Shown: positions 54,343-64,000 of the stretch, piece after piece | Layout of the letters: every line of letters starts with the position of its first letter | How positions within the stretch are numbered: the first letter of the stretch is position 1 | Assembly: GCF_947497005.1 (NCBI RefSeq) | Contig: NZ_CANMFF010000001.1 | Span: 186,001-250,000 of the forward strand | Reading direction: 5' to 3' | Length of the DNA stretch: 64,000 nucleotides | From: an uncultured Ruegeria sp. | GTDB taxonomy: Bacteria; Pseudomonadota; Alphaproteobacteria; Rhodobacterales; Rhodobacteraceae | Translations under genes and position numbers: made by a program | Notes under the pieces: model-generated | What the model saw: the letters and a program-made list of their open reading frames with translations, nothing else | Told to the model about the DNA's origin: nothing | Database searches by the model: none

Positions 54343-55887
54343 TTAATGCGAAGCGGCTGTCTGGGTCGCGGCGTCAGCCGCGGCCAGAGCCGTGTCATAG
54401 TTCGAAATCAGCGCGGCTGTGGATTGACCGATCACATCGGTCACCAGCGACGGGTAGATGCCCAGAAGGATGGTCATCACGATCAGCGGAGCAAAGATCA
54501 ACCGCTCGCGCGAGCTCATGTCTGTCATCGCCTTCAGGCTTTCCTTGATCAGGTCGCCAAAGACCACGCGACGGTACAGCCACAGCGCATAACCGGCCGA
54601 AAAGATCACACCCGTCGCGGCCACGGCTGTCACCCAGGTATTGACCTGGAAGGCCCCCATCAGGGTCAGGAATTCGCCGATGAAACCGGATGTGCCGGGC
54701 AAACCGACATTGGCCATGGTGAACAGCATGAAGACCAGTGCATAGGCAGGCATCCGTATGACCAGACCACCATAAGCCTCGATATCGCGGGTATGCATCC
54801 TGTCATAGATCACGCCTACGCAAAGGAAGAGCGCGGCCGAGATGAACCCGTGGCTGAGCATCTGGAAAATTGCGCCATCAATGCCCTGTTGGTTCGCCGC
54901 AAAAATGCCCATGGTCACAAAACCCATATGCGCGACCGAGGAATAAGCTATCAGCTTCTTCATATCCTCCTGCACCAACGCCACCAGCGAGGTGTAGACA
55001 ACCGCAATGGCCGACATCCACAGCACCAGATCGGTCATCACCGCAGAACCCACAGGGAACATCGGCAGGCTGAACCGCAAGAAACCATAGCCGCCCATTT
55101 TCAGCAGGATCGCCGCCAGTACCACTGAGCCCGCGGTCGGGGCCTGTACGTGCGCATCGGGCAACCAGGTGTGCACCGGCCACATCGGCATTTTCACTGC
55201 AAACGAGGCAAAGAAGGCCAGGAACATCAGCGTCTGCATACCGCCAACCACATAGATGCCCAGCACGCTGAAGCTTTCGGACGAGAACTGATGTGTCATC
55301 AGTGCCTCAATATCCGTGGTGCCCGCATCCGCATACATAGCCACCATGGCCACCAGCATCAGAACCGAACCGAGGAAAGTGTAGAGGAAGAACTTGAAGC
55401 TGGCGTAAACCCGGTCCTTGCCGCCCCAGATGCCGATGATCAGGAACATCGGGATCAAGCCCGCTTCGAAGAACAAATAGAACAGCACCAGATCCAGCGC
55501 CATGAACACGCCGAGCATCAGCGTTTCCAGCAGCAGGAACGCCACCATGTATTCCTTGACGCGGTCAGTCACGTTCCAGCTGGCCAGAATGGTCAATGGC
55601 ATGATGAAGGTGGTCAGCAGAACGAACAGAACACTGATGCCATCCACGCCCATCTTGTATTTGAGGCCCATCAGCCACCCACCCTCTTCCACCATCTGGA
55701 AGCCGGTATTGGCGGGATCAAAACCAGTATAGATACCAATTGAAACCAGGAAGGTCACAGTGGTGGCCAGAAGAGCAATCCACTTGGCGTTCCGTTGTGC
55801 CGCCGCATCATCACCGTGCAGGAACAGGGCCAGAATGCCCGCTGCAATGGCTGGGATGAATGTGACAATAGATAGGATATTGTCCAT
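54343..55887 (-). CDS. nuoM: NADH-quinone oxidoreductase subunit M
   Basis: This is a 514-aa antiporter-like membrane subunit with about 14 helices. The conserved Glu helix is [17 protein letters not shown], and the Lys/His region is [20 protein letters not shown]. The ATG shares a base with the nuoL stop, showing tight coupling. Confidence 0.97.
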   Translation of the reverse strand: MDNILSIVTFIPAIAAGILALFLHGDDAAAQRNAKWIALLATTVTFLVSIGIYTGFDPANTGFQMVEEGGWLMGLKYKMGVDGISVLFVLLTTFIMPLTILASWNVTDRVKEYMVAFLLLETLMLGVFMALDLVLFYLFFEAGLIPMFLIIGIWGGKDRVYASFKFFLYTFLGSVLMLVAMVAMYADAGTTDIEALMTHQFSSESFSVLGIYVVGGMQTLMFLAFFASFAVKMPMWPVHTWLPDAHVQAPTAGSVVLAAILLKMGGYGFLRFSLPMFPVGSAVMTDLVLWMSAIAVVYTSLVALVQEDMKKLIAYSSVAHMGFVTMGIFAANQQGIDGAIFQMLSHGFISAALFLCVGVIYDRMHTRDIEAYGGLVIRMPAYALVFMLFTMANVGLPGTSGFIGEFLTLMGAFQVNTWVTAVAATGVIFSAGYALWLYRRVVFGDLIKESLKAMTDMSSRERLIFAPLIVMTILLGIYPSLVTDVIGQSTAALISNYDTALAAADAATQTAASH

Positions 55888-58016
55888 TAGTGGGCCCCTC
55901 CGCCGATAGACATCCAGGTCACAAGGGCTGCAATGCCCAGCACCATCCAGAAGGCATAGGTAAAGATGTACCCGGTCTGCGCCTTGCCTGCGAGGCGGGT
56001 AAAGAAGGGAACAACGCCCATTGCTACTCCGTTCAGGAAACCATCAATTGATTTGCCGTCCCCGCGTTTCCATAAGAAGCGGCCAAGCGCCATGGTGGGT
56101 CTGACGAAGATCGCGTCATAAATCTCATCAAAGTACCACTTGTTCAGCAGGAACAAATACAGCGGGCGCTGGTTCGCAGCCAAACGTGCAGGCAGCGTGG
56201 TGTTCACGATGTAGAACCAGTACGCCACGATAAAGCCCAGCAACATCGCAACAAACGGCGAGACCTTTACCCATTTCGGAGCCTCATGCGCATCGTTCAG
56301 GACATTGTTGTCGGGTGCCATATACAGCGCGCCTTCACCAGGCTCACCGCCGAAACTGGCATGCTTTTTGTCGGCCTTATAACCATCCTCGCCTCTATCA
56401 GATTTCGCTTCCCCGTGGCCGTCATCTGCCAGGACCTCGCCATGAGTTTTGCCCGATGCAGCCTCACCATGCCCGCCGGTCTCTTCCGCCAGTGGGATGC
56501 CGTAGAATTTGGCAACCTTGTCGGTGTAGCCGAAGAACTGGTTGTACCATAGCATCCCCGAGAACACCGCACCCAGCGACAGAACTCCCAGCGGAACCAG
56601 CATGGTCATCGGGCTTTCATGAGCGTGATCGTGGGTATGCTTGTCCCCACGTGGTTCGCCATAGAAGGTCAGGAAAATCAGACGCCAGCTGTAGAACGAG
56701 GTGAAAATCGCCGCAATCACCAGCATCCAGAACGCATAACCCGTGCCACCGGCATACGCGCTTTCGATAATCGCGTCTTTCGACAGGAACCCGGCAAAGC
56801 CAAAGGTGGTCAGTGGGATGCCCACACCGGTGATGGCCAGCGTACCGATCATCATCGCCCAGAATGTATAGGGGATCTTCTTCCGCAGACCACCATACTC
56901 GGTCATCTCCTGCTCGTGATGCATTGCGTTGATCACAGAACCCGCCCCAAGGAACAACAGTGCCTTGAAAAATGCGTGTGTCAGCAGATGGAACATCGCC
57001 GCCGAATACATGCCCACACCAGCGGCCACGAACATGTAACCCAGTTGCGAACAGGTCGAATACGCAATGACGCGCTTGATGTCGGTCTGCACCAGCCCCA
57101 CGGTCGCGGCGAAAAACGCGGTCGAAGCCCCAAGGAAGGTGATGAACCCGGTCGCACCCGGCGCGAACTCCATCAGCGGTGACATGCGGCAGACAAGGAA
57201 CACACCTGCGGTCACCATGGTGGCGGCGTGGATCAGTGCCGACACAGGCGTCGGACCTTCCATCGCGTCCGGCAACCAGGTGTGCAGGATCAACTGGGCC
57301 GATTTACCCATGGCACCAATGAACAACAGGACACAAATCACCTCAATCGCGGTCCACTCACCCCACAGGAAGTGCAGCTTTTCCTCGGCCAGCGCAGGAG
57401 CCGACGCAAAGATATCCGAGAAATTGATGCTGTCTGTCAGGAAGAACAGCGCAAAAATCCCCAGTGCGAAGCCAAAGTCACCGACGCGGTTGACGATAAA
57501 CGCCTTCATCGCCGCCGCATTGGCACTGGATTTGCGATAGTAGAACCCGATCAACAGGTACGAGGCGACGCCTACGCCTTCCCATCCAAAGAACATCTGA
57601 ACCAGATTGTCTGCTGTCACCAGCATCAACATGGCGAAGGTAAAGAAGGATAGATAGGCAAAGAAACGCGGCTTATAGCTCTCGCCCTCACGCCACTGCG
57701 GATCGTGATCCATGTAGCCAAAGGAATAGAGGTGCACGAGTGAAGAAACAGTTGTCACCACGATCAGCATGATCGCGGTCAGACGATCCAGACGAATGGC
57801 CCAGCTTGTCGACAGCGAGCCGCTCTCGATCCAGCGCATGATCTCGATCTGCTGGGTGTGGCCGTCAAAGGTGAAGAACACGATCCATGACAGCAGACAG
57901 GCCAGAAACAGCAGGCCCGTGGCGGTCCACATGGCGGCCTTCTCGCCGATAAATCGCCAGCCGAACCCGCAGAGCAGCGCGCCCACCAGCGGGGCAAAGA
58001 GGATGGTGGTTTCCAT
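55887..58016 (-). CDS. nuoL: NADH-quinone oxidoreductase subunit L
   Basis: This 709-aa distal proton-pumping subunit has the long lateral helix at its C-terminus. Typical stretches are [39 protein letters not shown] and [15 protein letters not shown] hydrophilic His/Gly/Asp/Glu-rich insert of about 60 residues lies before the C-terminal helices (from [12 protein letters not shown] to MAPDN), which is longer than in E. coli. Confidence 0.97.
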   Translation of the reverse strand: METTILFAPLVGALLCGFGWRFIGEKAAMWTATGLLFLACLLSWIVFFTFDGHTQQIEIMRWIESGSLSTSWAIRLDRLTAIMLIVVTTVSSLVHLYSFGYMDHDPQWREGESYKPRFFAYLSFFTFAMLMLVTADNLVQMFFGWEGVGVASYLLIGFYYRKSSANAAAMKAFIVNRVGDFGFALGIFALFFLTDSINFSDIFASAPALAEEKLHFLWGEWTAIEVICVLLFIGAMGKSAQLILHTWLPDAMEGPTPVSALIHAATMVTAGVFLVCRMSPLMEFAPGATGFITFLGASTAFFAATVGLVQTDIKRVIAYSTCSQLGYMFVAAGVGMYSAAMFHLLTHAFFKALLFLGAGSVINAMHHEQEMTEYGGLRKKIPYTFWAMMIGTLAITGVGIPLTTFGFAGFLSKDAIIESAYAGGTGYAFWMLVIAAIFTSFYSWRLIFLTFYGEPRGDKHTHDHAHESPMTMLVPLGVLSLGAVFSGMLWYNQFFGYTDKVAKFYGIPLAEETGGHGEAASGKTHGEVLADDGHGEAKSDRGEDGYKADKKHASFGGEPGEGALYMAPDNNVLNDAHEAPKWVKVSPFVAMLLGFIVAYWFYIVNTTLPARLAANQRPLYLFLLNKWYFDEIYDAIFVRPTMALGRFLWKRGDGKSIDGFLNGVAMGVVPFFTRLAGKAQTGYIFTYAFWMVLGIAALVTWMSIGGGAH

Positions 58017-58023
58017 AGTTCTC

Positions 58024-58329
58024 TTAGCCCTTCATCATATTGACGTCTTCAACCGCGATCGAGCCGCGGTTGCGGAAGAAACAGACCAGAATGGCCAACC
58101 CGATCGCCGCCTCAGCCGCCGCAACGGTCAGCACGAACAGCGTAAACACCTGCCCGACCAGATCGCCGAGGAAGCTGGAAAACGCCACGAAGTTGATATT
58201 CACCGCCAGCAGCATCAGTTCGATGCTCATCAGCAGGATGATGACGTTCTTGCGGTTCAGGAAGAGACCGAAGATGCCGATGACGAACAGCGTCGCCGCG
58301 ACCGTAAGATAGTGTTCAAGTCCGATCAT
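58024..58329 (-). CDS. nuoK: NADH-quinone oxidoreductase subunit K
   Basis: This 101-aa subunit has three helices. The two membrane Glu residues of the proton path are in [17 protein letters not shown] and in [14 protein letters not shown]. Its ATG overlaps the stop of the secreted hypothetical gene just upstream (ATGA). It is followed 7 bp later by nuoL. Confidence 0.97.
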   Translation of the reverse strand: MIGLEHYLTVAATLFVIGIFGLFLNRKNVIILLMSIELMLLAVNINFVAFSSFLGDLVGQVFTLFVLTVAAAEAAIGLAILVCFFRNRGSIAVEDVNMMKG

Positions 58330-58904
58330 AGCTTCGCTCCTGGCGAGTCGGGGTAGTAGAGTTTGCAGCCACAGGTGTAGTCGACTTTCTTTTGAACCGC
58401 AGTCCTGCCGAAGAATGCATCGAGGCTAGAGGTACTACGATAACCTTGGTTTTTTGCGATATTCTGCAACTCAGACAATGTCGTCTGTTCATCTAGACCT
58501 ATTGGCCCTAGCGGCTGTTGAATGAGTTCGATTGACTCATGAATACCTATTGGATGTGACACAACCTTCTGGCCATCTGCCCCAATTTTTGTCTCCGAGC
58601 CCACGAGTTGCCCACCAATGACAATTCCGTCTGCAATTGAGCAATCCATGAAAAAAAGGTTCTGCTGAGAGAAGCACGCGTCGCCACTGTTCAATCTTTG
58701 TCCAATACGGCCATTGCCCAAATCGACAACTGGCTTCCCCCTGAAGGAATTCCATTTACCACGCCCACCATTCTCAAAAGAACAATCAGGGTGGACTGCT
58801 TTAAATTTCCATCCTTCGTTGACGGGCGCTGGCGAACAAGCCAATGCCACGTTACTCGTCAAAAATATGGCGAGCGCAAGTGCGAAGGTGGAGTTACGCG
58901 TCAC
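58326..58904 (-). CDS. Secreted hypothetical protein inserted between nuoJ and nuoK
   Basis: This 192-aa product starts with a GTG (58904) overlapping the nuoJ stop (GTGA) and ends overlapping the nuoK start (ATGA). A signal peptide ([16 protein letters not shown]) is followed by a mature part with at least six Cys, including [30 protein letters not shown] and a closing CGCKLYY. This suggests disulfides in the periplasm. No family is recognised. Its composition looks more AT-rich than the flanking nuo genes. It is not a complex I subunit known to me; a periplasmic accessory or an inserted passenger are both possible. Confidence 0.8.
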   Translation of the reverse strand: MTRNSTFALALAIFLTSNVALACSPAPVNEGWKFKAVHPDCSFENGGRGKWNSFRGKPVVDLGNGRIGQRLNSGDACFSQQNLFFMDCSIADGIVIGGQLVGSETKIGADGQKVVSHPIGIHESIELIQQPLGPIGLDEQTTLSELQNIAKNQGYRSTSSLDAFFGRTAVQKKVDYTCGCKLYYPDSPGAKL

Positions 58905-59503
58905 AACCCCTGCCCCGGTTTCACGTCCTTCAACTCCATCGCCTTGGCCGGGTCGCGCATCATCTGGCCGATGATGTCCTGACGCTTGATGTCCTTGCGG
59001 TGGCGCAGCGTCAGAACGATGGCGCCGATCATGGCCACCAGCAGGATCAGACCCGCCAGTTGGAACAGAAGGAAGTATTGATCGTAAAGAATGACGCCGA
59101 GCGCCTCGGTGTTGTGGCGATCTACTGGTACCGGCTGCGCCAGATTGGCCGCCGCACCTTGCGCGCTGTCCCAGGCCCCGAAGGCCATGACGAACTGCAT
59201 CAGGATGACCAGACCGATCAGCAGCGCCAGTGGCATATAGCGCGCCATCTCGGCCTTGAGCTCGGCAAAATCCACGTCCAGCATCATCACCACAAACAGG
59301 AACAGCACCGCGACCGCGCCGACGTAGACGATGATCAGCAGCATCGCCACGAACTCGGCCCCCAGCAGCACGAACAGCCCCGCCGAGGACAGGAAGGACA
59401 GGATCAGCCAAAGCACCGAGTGCACCGGCTGGCGGCTGATCACCGTGAACAGCCCGCCGGTGATGGCGCTGATGGCAAACAGGTAGAAGGCAAAGACGGT
59501 CAT
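58901..59503 (-). CDS. nuoJ: NADH-quinone oxidoreductase subunit J
   Basis: This 200-aa subunit has five helices. The pi-bulge helix region is [25 protein letters not shown], as in all NuoJ/ND6. The start overlaps the stop of the carboxymuconolactone-decarboxylase-like gene (ATGA). The hydrophilic C-terminal tail is normal for alphaproteobacteria. Confidence 0.96.
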   Translation of the reverse strand: MTVFAFYLFAISAITGGLFTVISRQPVHSVLWLILSFLSSAGLFVLLGAEFVAMLLIIVYVGAVAVLFLFVVMMLDVDFAELKAEMARYMPLALLIGLVILMQFVMAFGAWDSAQGAAANLAQPVPVDRHNTEALGVILYDQYFLLFQLAGLILLVAMIGAIVLTLRHRKDIKRQDIIGQMMRDPAKAMELKDVKPGQGL

Positions 59504-59910
59504 TGATCCTCATCCTCGTTGTCGCCCATGACCTCTTGCGCCAGATCGAGCGCGCGGGTCATGGCCGGGATGCCGGCAAAGACCGACATCTGACCGATCG
59601 TTTCCACGATCTCTTGTTTCTTTGCGCCCGCTTCCAGCGCGTGGCGCACGGTCTGGCGCACCGCCGCATCCGCCTGAGCGCCCTGACAGGTCAGCCCGGC
59701 CAGCGTCAGCAGCAGGCGGGTTTTGGCATCCAGGCCGTCCTTGTTGACGGTGTTGCCGAACATCATCTCCATGACCTCTTTCGGCATGGTCGGCCACAGC
59801 GCCTCGAACCCCTTGGGCGAGAAATTCTCCATCGCCGGGTTCATCGCCTTGGCCATGTCCTGCGCCTGCTTCATCATCAGCTCAAACGGATTTGTCGGGC
59901 TGTCAGTCAT
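59500..59910 (-). CDS. Carboxymuconolactone decarboxylase (CMD/AhpD)-fold protein
   Basis: This is a 136-aa all-helical protein. The CMD core is [23 protein letters not shown] followed by [19 protein letters not shown]. It lacks the CxxC of AhpD, so it is not expected to act as a peroxidase reductant. ATG 59910 is used because the longer frame reads into the upstream gene. It overlaps nuoJ by 4 bp. Genes of this family are found inside nuo clusters of related bacteria, with no defined role. Confidence 0.85.
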   Translation of the reverse strand: MTDSPTNPFELMMKQAQDMAKAMNPAMENFSPKGFEALWPTMPKEVMEMMFGNTVNKDGLDAKTRLLLTLAGLTCQGAQADAAVRQTVRHALEAGAKKQEIVETIGQMSVFAGIPAMTRALDLAQEVMGDNEDEDQ

Positions 59911-60139
59911 TGTTCGACACCCCATCCACGCCCGGCCAAGAAGAATAAGCAAAAACCCATATCACTACGATGTTGACGAAAGGGACAGACATCAAAAGAG
60001 CTAACCACGGCGACGAACCTGTGCGCTTCGCGATTTTCATCGAAGGAAGACCAAAGGCAAAAAAGCCAATTGCCAAAAAGATCAGAAAAGCCGGAAGACC
60101 AGTTACCTGATACTGCATATTTTCAGTTGCACTATTCAT
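59903..60139 (-). CDS. Small two-helix membrane protein in the nuo operon
   Basis: This is a 78-aa protein with two membrane segments (LPAFLIFLAIGFFAFGLPSM and LALLMSVPFVNIVVIWVFAY) joined by a short basic loop. The C-terminal tail is acidic. ATG 60139 follows a GGGGAC site; a GTG at 60154 overlapping the nuoI end is an alternative. Its stop lies 8 bp inside the next gene. It is unrecognised, and might be a small accessory membrane protein. Confidence 0.7.
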   Translation of the reverse strand: MNSATENMQYQVTGLPAFLIFLAIGFFAFGLPSMKIAKRTGSSPWLALLMSVPFVNIVVIWVFAYSSWPGVDGVSNND

Positions 60140-60150
60140 AACGTCCCCGA

Positions 60151-60645
60151 TCACCTATAAGGCGCGTCCATTTCCAGATTGCGGGCGATCTCGGCTTCCC
60201 AGCGTTCGCCGTTATCCAGCAGTTTTTCCTTGTCGTAGAACAGCTCTTCGCGGGTCTCGGTGGCGAATTCGAAGTTCGGACCTTCGACGATGGCATCGAC
60301 CGGGCAGGCTTCCTGACAGAAGCCGCAATAGATGCATTTGGTCATGTCGATGTCATAGCGCGTGGTGCGGCGGCTGCCGTCTTCGCGTGGCTCGGCGTCG
60401 ATGGTGATGGCCTGCGCCGGGCAGATCGCTTCGCACAGTTTGCAGGCAATGCAGCGTTCCTCGCCATTGGGATAGCGGCGCAGGGCGTGCTCGCCCCGGA
60501 AGCGCGGCGACAGTGGGCCCTTTTCGTGCGGGTAGTTGAGGGTCGCCTTGGGCGCGAAGAAGTACTTCAATCCCAGCTTCATGCCGACCCAGAAATCCTG
60601 CAGAAGGAAATACTTGGCGGCGCGGGTGTAGTCGATCTGTGTCAT
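60151..60645 (-). CDS. nuoI: NADH-quinone oxidoreductase subunit I
   Basis: This 164-aa peripheral-arm subunit carries clusters N6a and N6b. The two 4Fe-4S motifs are [16 protein letters not shown] and [16 protein letters not shown]. The start [17 protein letters not shown] at 60645 matches the mitochondrial TYKY type; the longer frame runs into nuoH. Confidence 0.97.
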   Translation of the reverse strand: MTQIDYTRAAKYFLLQDFWVGMKLGLKYFFAPKATLNYPHEKGPLSPRFRGEHALRRYPNGEERCIACKLCEAICPAQAITIDAEPREDGSRRTTRYDIDMTKCIYCGFCQEACPVDAIVEGPNFEFATETREELFYDKEKLLDNGERWEAEIARNLEMDAPYR

Positions 60646-60646
60646 T

Positions 60647-61684
60647 TTATCCCCCCACTGACCAACGGGCGAAGATGCCCCAGAACCACTCGAATTTCGC
60701 TGCGAAGGCCACAAATACCACCCAGGCCAGCGAGAACGGCAGGAACACTTTCCAGCCCAGCCGCATCAGTTGGTCATAGCGGTAGCGGGGCGTGATGGCC
60801 TTGACCATTGCGAAAATGAAGAAGAAGAACGTCATCTTGCCAACCATCCACAACACGCCATCCGGCAGGCCGGGGATCGGTGACAGCCAACCGCCAAAGA
60901 ACAGCAGCGTTGTCAGGGCGCACATCAGGAAGATGGCGATGTATTCACCTGCCATGAACAGCAGGAACATGGTTGCGGAGTATTCCACCTGATAACCGGC
61001 CACGAGTTCCGATTCCGCCTCGGGCAGGTCGAACGGCGGGCGGTTGGTTTCCGCGAGCGCCGAGATGAAGAACAGGAAGACCATCGGGAAATGCGGCAGC
61101 CAGTACCAGCCGAAGAAACCATATCCGGTATCCTGCGCACCCACGATGGCGCCGAAATTCATCGACCCGGTCGAGATGATCACGCCGATAATGATCAGTC
61201 CGATAGACACCTCATAGGAGATCATCTGCGCGGCGGATCGCAGCGAGCCCAGGAAGGGGTACTTTGAGTTCGACGCCCAACCGCCCATGATCACGCCATA
61301 AACCTCCAGCGAGGAAACGGCGAAAACGTACAGCACAGCAACATTGAGGTCCGACAACACCCAGCCATCATTGAACGGGATCACCGCCCAGGCGATCAGC
61401 GACAGAACAAAGCTGGTCAATGGCGCCAGAATAAACACGGCACGGTCGGCCCCGGCGGGAATGACGACCTCTTTCACCACGTATTTCAGTGCGTCGGCCA
61501 CCGATTGAAGGATGCCATAGACGCCAACCACGTTGGGGCCGCGGCGCATCTGGACGGCGGCCCAGATCTTGCGGTCGCCGTAAACAAGGAACAACAGCGA
61601 GATCATCACGAACGCAACGACTGCAAGGACTTGCGCCAGAATGATGATGGCTATTCCGCCTGGGGTGTTAAAGAATTCTGCCAT
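60647..61684 (-). CDS. nuoH: NADH-quinone oxidoreductase subunit H
   Basis: This 345-aa membrane subunit is at the quinone site. [23 protein letters not shown] and the acidic loop [20 protein letters not shown] are diagnostic. GAGGA lies ahead of the ATG at 61684. One base separates its stop from nuoI. Confidence 0.97.
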   Translation of the reverse strand: MAEFFNTPGGIAIIILAQVLAVVAFVMISLLFLVYGDRKIWAAVQMRRGPNVVGVYGILQSVADALKYVVKEVVIPAGADRAVFILAPLTSFVLSLIAWAVIPFNDGWVLSDLNVAVLYVFAVSSLEVYGVIMGGWASNSKYPFLGSLRSAAQMISYEVSIGLIIIGVIISTGSMNFGAIVGAQDTGYGFFGWYWLPHFPMVFLFFISALAETNRPPFDLPEAESELVAGYQVEYSATMFLLFMAGEYIAIFLMCALTTLLFFGGWLSPIPGLPDGVLWMVGKMTFFFFIFAMVKAITPRYRYDQLMRLGWKVFLPFSLAWVVFVAFAAKFEWFWGIFARWSVGG

Positions 61685-61892
61685 TGGTCCTCACACCGTG
61701 GGTATTCCGTTTTCCGCGCGCGATGCAAAGGCCAGATGCCTGCGCAACGAGCGACTGGGTCGGCGCGTTGGTGTAAACAGCATCTGCCGCCATTGCGCCA
61801 CCCTTTTTCTTTAGTTTCATACGCAAATCAAACGCGGCCAACTGCCGCTCGGCAGTTGCGTTCGTCTGCGATATGAAACAGGTCTGGTTCAT
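61668..61892 (-). CDS. Possible small coupled ORF between nuoG and nuoH
   Basis: A 74-codon frame begins with an ATG overlapping the nuoG stop (ATGA) and ends 17 bp inside nuoH. The predicted product is basic with no recognisable domain. The coupling geometry is like the real junctions of this operon, but the residue composition is not convincing, so the ~200-bp gap may simply be leader for nuoH. Confidence 0.35.
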   Translation of the reverse strand: MNQTCFISQTNATAERQLAAFDLRMKLKKKGGAMAADAVYTNAPTQSLVAQASGLCIARGKRNTHGVRTNGRIL

Positions 61893-63910
61893 TCCGCCGC
61901 GATCTTCTCTGCCTTGCGGGATTGCGACTGCGCCGAAAGCTCGGCCATCAATTGCGAGGCGCGCGCGATCGGGTTGGTCAGATAGAAATCCTTGATCGCA
62001 TTGCGGAAACTTGCTTTGCCCAGCGGTCCGGCGTCAAGCGCCTGAACCTCGTTCCCGATCACTTCGTCTATACGGGCCAGATGCGGTACCGCTTCGATCA
62101 GTGCGCTGCGCAGTTGTGCCAGCGAGTCAAACGGCAGTGTTGCGCCCAACTCGTCAGACAGAGCCCGCAGGATCGCCCAGTTTTCCTTGGCTTCACCCGG
62201 CGCAAACCCAGCGCGCATCGCCAGTTGAGGACGACCTTCTGTGTTTACGAACAGACCGTTTTCCTCGGTATAAGCCGCACCCGGCAGGATCACATCGGCG
62301 CGATGGGCACCCCGGTCGCCGTGGCTTCCCTGATAGATGACAAAAGCACCGTCGGCGATCTCAACCTCATCGGCGCCCAGATTAAAAATCACATCCGCTG
62401 CGTTGACGGCGTCCATGCCACCTTCGTTGGTGGCATCCACATCCATCGCGCCCACGCGCGAAGCTGCCGTGTGCAAAACGATCAGGCCACTATCGGTATT
62501 GGCGGCAATGGTTTGAGCGGCAGCAAGAACGGCGGCTCCGTCGGCCTCTTGCAGCGCGCCTTGTCCGACGATAACCAAAGAGCGTTTGCCCTTGATCTCA
62601 TCATCACCGCCCATATCGACGACTTTTTGCAGTGCCGCGCGATCGTCGCCAACGTGGTAATAGTCATAGGTCAGATCGACCGCTTGACCGACCAGAGCCA
62701 ACTCGGCCCCGTGCGTCCACGCTTTGCGGATGCGCGCGTTCAGAACCGGAGCCTCTTCACGAGGGTTGGTCCCGATCAGCAGGATACGCTCCGCGCTGTC
62801 GATGTCTTCGATTGCCGCGGTCCCGGCGTAAGCACCACGGTTTCCAGCAGGCAAATTGGCACCATCGGTACGGCACTCGACAATGCCGCCCTGCCTTTCG
62901 ATCATTTGTTTGAGCGCGAACGCAGCCTCAACAGAAGTTTGATCGCCAACTATCCCGGCAGGTTTCTCAGCCGCTTTTAATGCCTCGGCGGCCTTGGTCA
63001 GTGCCTCGGGCCACGAGGCAGGGCGCAATTTGCCGTTTTCACGGATATATGGCTTGTCCAAACGTTGGCGGCGCAGACCATCCCAGACGAACCTGGTCTT
63101 GTCACTGATCCATTCCTCGTTCACGCCATCATGGTTGCGCGGTAGGAAGCGCATCACTTCGCGCCCTTTCGTGTCCACGCGGATGTTCGAGCCCAGAGCA
63201 TCCATGACGTCGATGCTCTCAGTTTTCGTCAATTCCCATGGACGTGCCGTAAATGCATAAGGTTTTGAGGTCAGCGCCCCAACAGGGCACAGGTCGATGA
63301 TGTTTCCTTGCAGGTTCGAGTCCAACGTCTGATTCAGATAGGACGTGATCTCGGAATCCTCACCGCGCCCGGTCTGACCCATCTGAGTGATCCCGGCGAC
63401 CTCGGTCGTGAACCGCACGCAGCGTGTACAGCTGATGCAGCGGGTCATCGCAGTGCCAACCAGCGGGCCAAGATCCAGATCATCGACAGCGCGCTTCGCC
63501 TCTTTGAAACGCGAACCCGAGACACCATAAGCCATGGCCTGATCCTGCAGGTCGCACTCACCACCCTGATCGCAGATCGGGCAATCCAGCGGGTGGTTGA
63601 TCAGCAGGAACTCCATCACCCCTTCGCGGGCTTTCTTAACCATGGGCGAGTTGGTCTTGACCACCGGCGGCTGGCCCTCAGGCCCTGGACGAAGGTCGCG
63701 CACCTGCATCGCGCAGGACGCCGCAGGCTTTGGTGGCCCGCCGACAACCTCAACCAGACACATTCGGCAGTTCCCGGCGATCGACAGACGCTCGTGATAG
63801 CAGAAACGCGGCACTTCGACCCCAGCCTGTTCACAGGCCTGGATCAGTGTCATCGCACCATCGACTTCGATTTCCTGCCCGTCGATGTTTACTTTGCGGA
63901 GGTCAGACAT
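61889..63910 (-). CDS. nuoG: NADH-quinone oxidoreductase subunit G
   Basis: This 673-aa subunit is of the short mitochondrial-like form (75-kDa subunit type). The N-terminal [2Fe-2S] ligands are in [19 protein letters not shown] and CAMQVRD. The HxxxCxxC cluster is in [19 protein letters not shown], and the next 4Fe-4S in [10 protein letters not shown]. The remainder is the degenerate molybdopterin-oxidoreductase domain. The ATG at 63910 fits [16 protein letters not shown]. It is the first complex I gene visible here. Confidence 0.97.
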   Translation of the reverse strand: MSDLRKVNIDGQEIEVDGAMTLIQACEQAGVEVPRFCYHERLSIAGNCRMCLVEVVGGPPKPAASCAMQVRDLRPGPEGQPPVVKTNSPMVKKAREGVMEFLLINHPLDCPICDQGGECDLQDQAMAYGVSGSRFKEAKRAVDDLDLGPLVGTAMTRCISCTRCVRFTTEVAGITQMGQTGRGEDSEITSYLNQTLDSNLQGNIIDLCPVGALTSKPYAFTARPWELTKTESIDVMDALGSNIRVDTKGREVMRFLPRNHDGVNEEWISDKTRFVWDGLRRQRLDKPYIRENGKLRPASWPEALTKAAEALKAAEKPAGIVGDQTSVEAAFALKQMIERQGGIVECRTDGANLPAGNRGAYAGTAAIEDIDSAERILLIGTNPREEAPVLNARIRKAWTHGAELALVGQAVDLTYDYYHVGDDRAALQKVVDMGGDDEIKGKRSLVIVGQGALQEADGAAVLAAAQTIAANTDSGLIVLHTAASRVGAMDVDATNEGGMDAVNAADVIFNLGADEVEIADGAFVIYQGSHGDRGAHRADVILPGAAYTEENGLFVNTEGRPQLAMRAGFAPGEAKENWAILRALSDELGATLPFDSLAQLRSALIEAVPHLARIDEVIGNEVQALDAGPLGKASFRNAIKDFYLTNPIARASQLMAELSAQSQSRKAEKIAAE

Positions 63911-64000
63911 AGTGACTTCAACCTTTCAGGAATGTGCCAATGGTAGAGCTTTTGGCGATCTCGCTTCGGCCCGCTGAACACATTGTCTCTGGCACGCCCA
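63911..64000. other. Right-edge sequence, not assigned
   Basis: The last 90 bases hold the leader of nuoG and possibly the end of another minus-strand gene. The stretch is too short to identify. Confidence 0.4.

Noticed and set aside
53920..55128. 402-codon plus-strand frame opposite nuoN/nuoM
   Set aside because: It is a shadow of two complex I genes with clear homology; His/Gln-rich composition is typical of antisense frames in this GC range.
58905..59513. N-terminal extension of the secreted nuo-operon protein to 395 aa
   Set aside because: The extra part is an out-of-frame reading of nuoJ; the signal peptide starts at the GTG 58904.
61922..62980. 352-codon plus-strand frame opposite nuoG
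   Set aside because: It is antisense to nuoG, with no domain pattern and no ribosome site.
1..64000. CRISPR array, rRNA operon or intact prophage
   Set aside because: No spaced direct-repeat array, rRNA sequence or phage structural genes were found; mobile content is limited to the remnants listed.

Overview
The window reads as a chromosomal segment of a marine alphaproteobacterium of the Rhodobacterales (Roseobacter group). Pointers are the mitochondrial-type short NuoG in a nuo operon with extra reading frames between subunits, the birA-coaX-rnj block after nuoN, an H-NOX/diguanylate cyclase pair, a DUF3572 gene beside a HAD phosphatase, an MttB-like methyltransferase without an amber codon, and a large locus for methylated amines. 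The assignment is inferred from gene content and order; no rRNA is present.

Layout. 1-2201: two minus-strand genes of unknown function, the first running off the left edge. 2260-3830: decayed DNA, with a Gfo/Idh/MocA oxidoreductase remnant joined to a truncated IS6-type transposase. 3826-28522: a catabolic island. It holds a TMADH/DgcA-like flavoprotein, two amine or amino-acid oxidases, a MATE exporter, an operon of two CrtI/PYROXD2-like oxidoreductases with a GcvT-like protein and a class III aminotransferase, a SAM methyltransferase, a dimethylglycine/sarcosine dehydrogenase-like protein, a polyamine-type ABC importer, a Rieske oxygenase with a small partner, and three BetI-like TetR regulators. 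Three of the control regions carry the same palindrome, TGAnTGAnnnnTCAnTCA, and a fourth has a perfect 22-bp palindrome with the same TGAnnnnTCA core. I infer a co-regulated pathway that imports a cationic N-methylated compound and strips it to an amino acid or amine plus one-carbon units; the substrate is not identifiable from sequence.

28523-32600: a degraded mobile region with a ParB-like/GNAT mosaic pseudogene and a DUF3489-DUF2924-serine recombinase cassette. The recombinase frame is cut by two in-frame TGA codons. A tRNA-Ser(UGA) gene follows. 32901-40477: housekeeping genes on the plus strand (SPOR lipoprotein, dacC-like carboxypeptidase, tmk, holB, tatD, metallo-hydrolase, AEC transporter, CbiX-like protein). 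40496-49615: signalling genes. They include an H-NOX-like protein lacking the expected heme residues with its diguanylate cyclase, a second diguanylate cyclase with two degenerate receivers, an EF-hand/ECF sigma/anti-sigma/Spy-like operon, an MttB homolog, a HAD phosphatase, DUF3572, DUF983 and a NUDIX hydrolase.

49626-63910: minus-strand block nuoG-H-I-(x)-(CMD)-J-(secreted protein)-K-L-M-N, a clear rho-independent terminator, then birA, coaX and rnj. Most junctions in the nuo operon overlap by a few bases, including those of a secreted cysteine-containing protein placed between nuoJ and nuoK.
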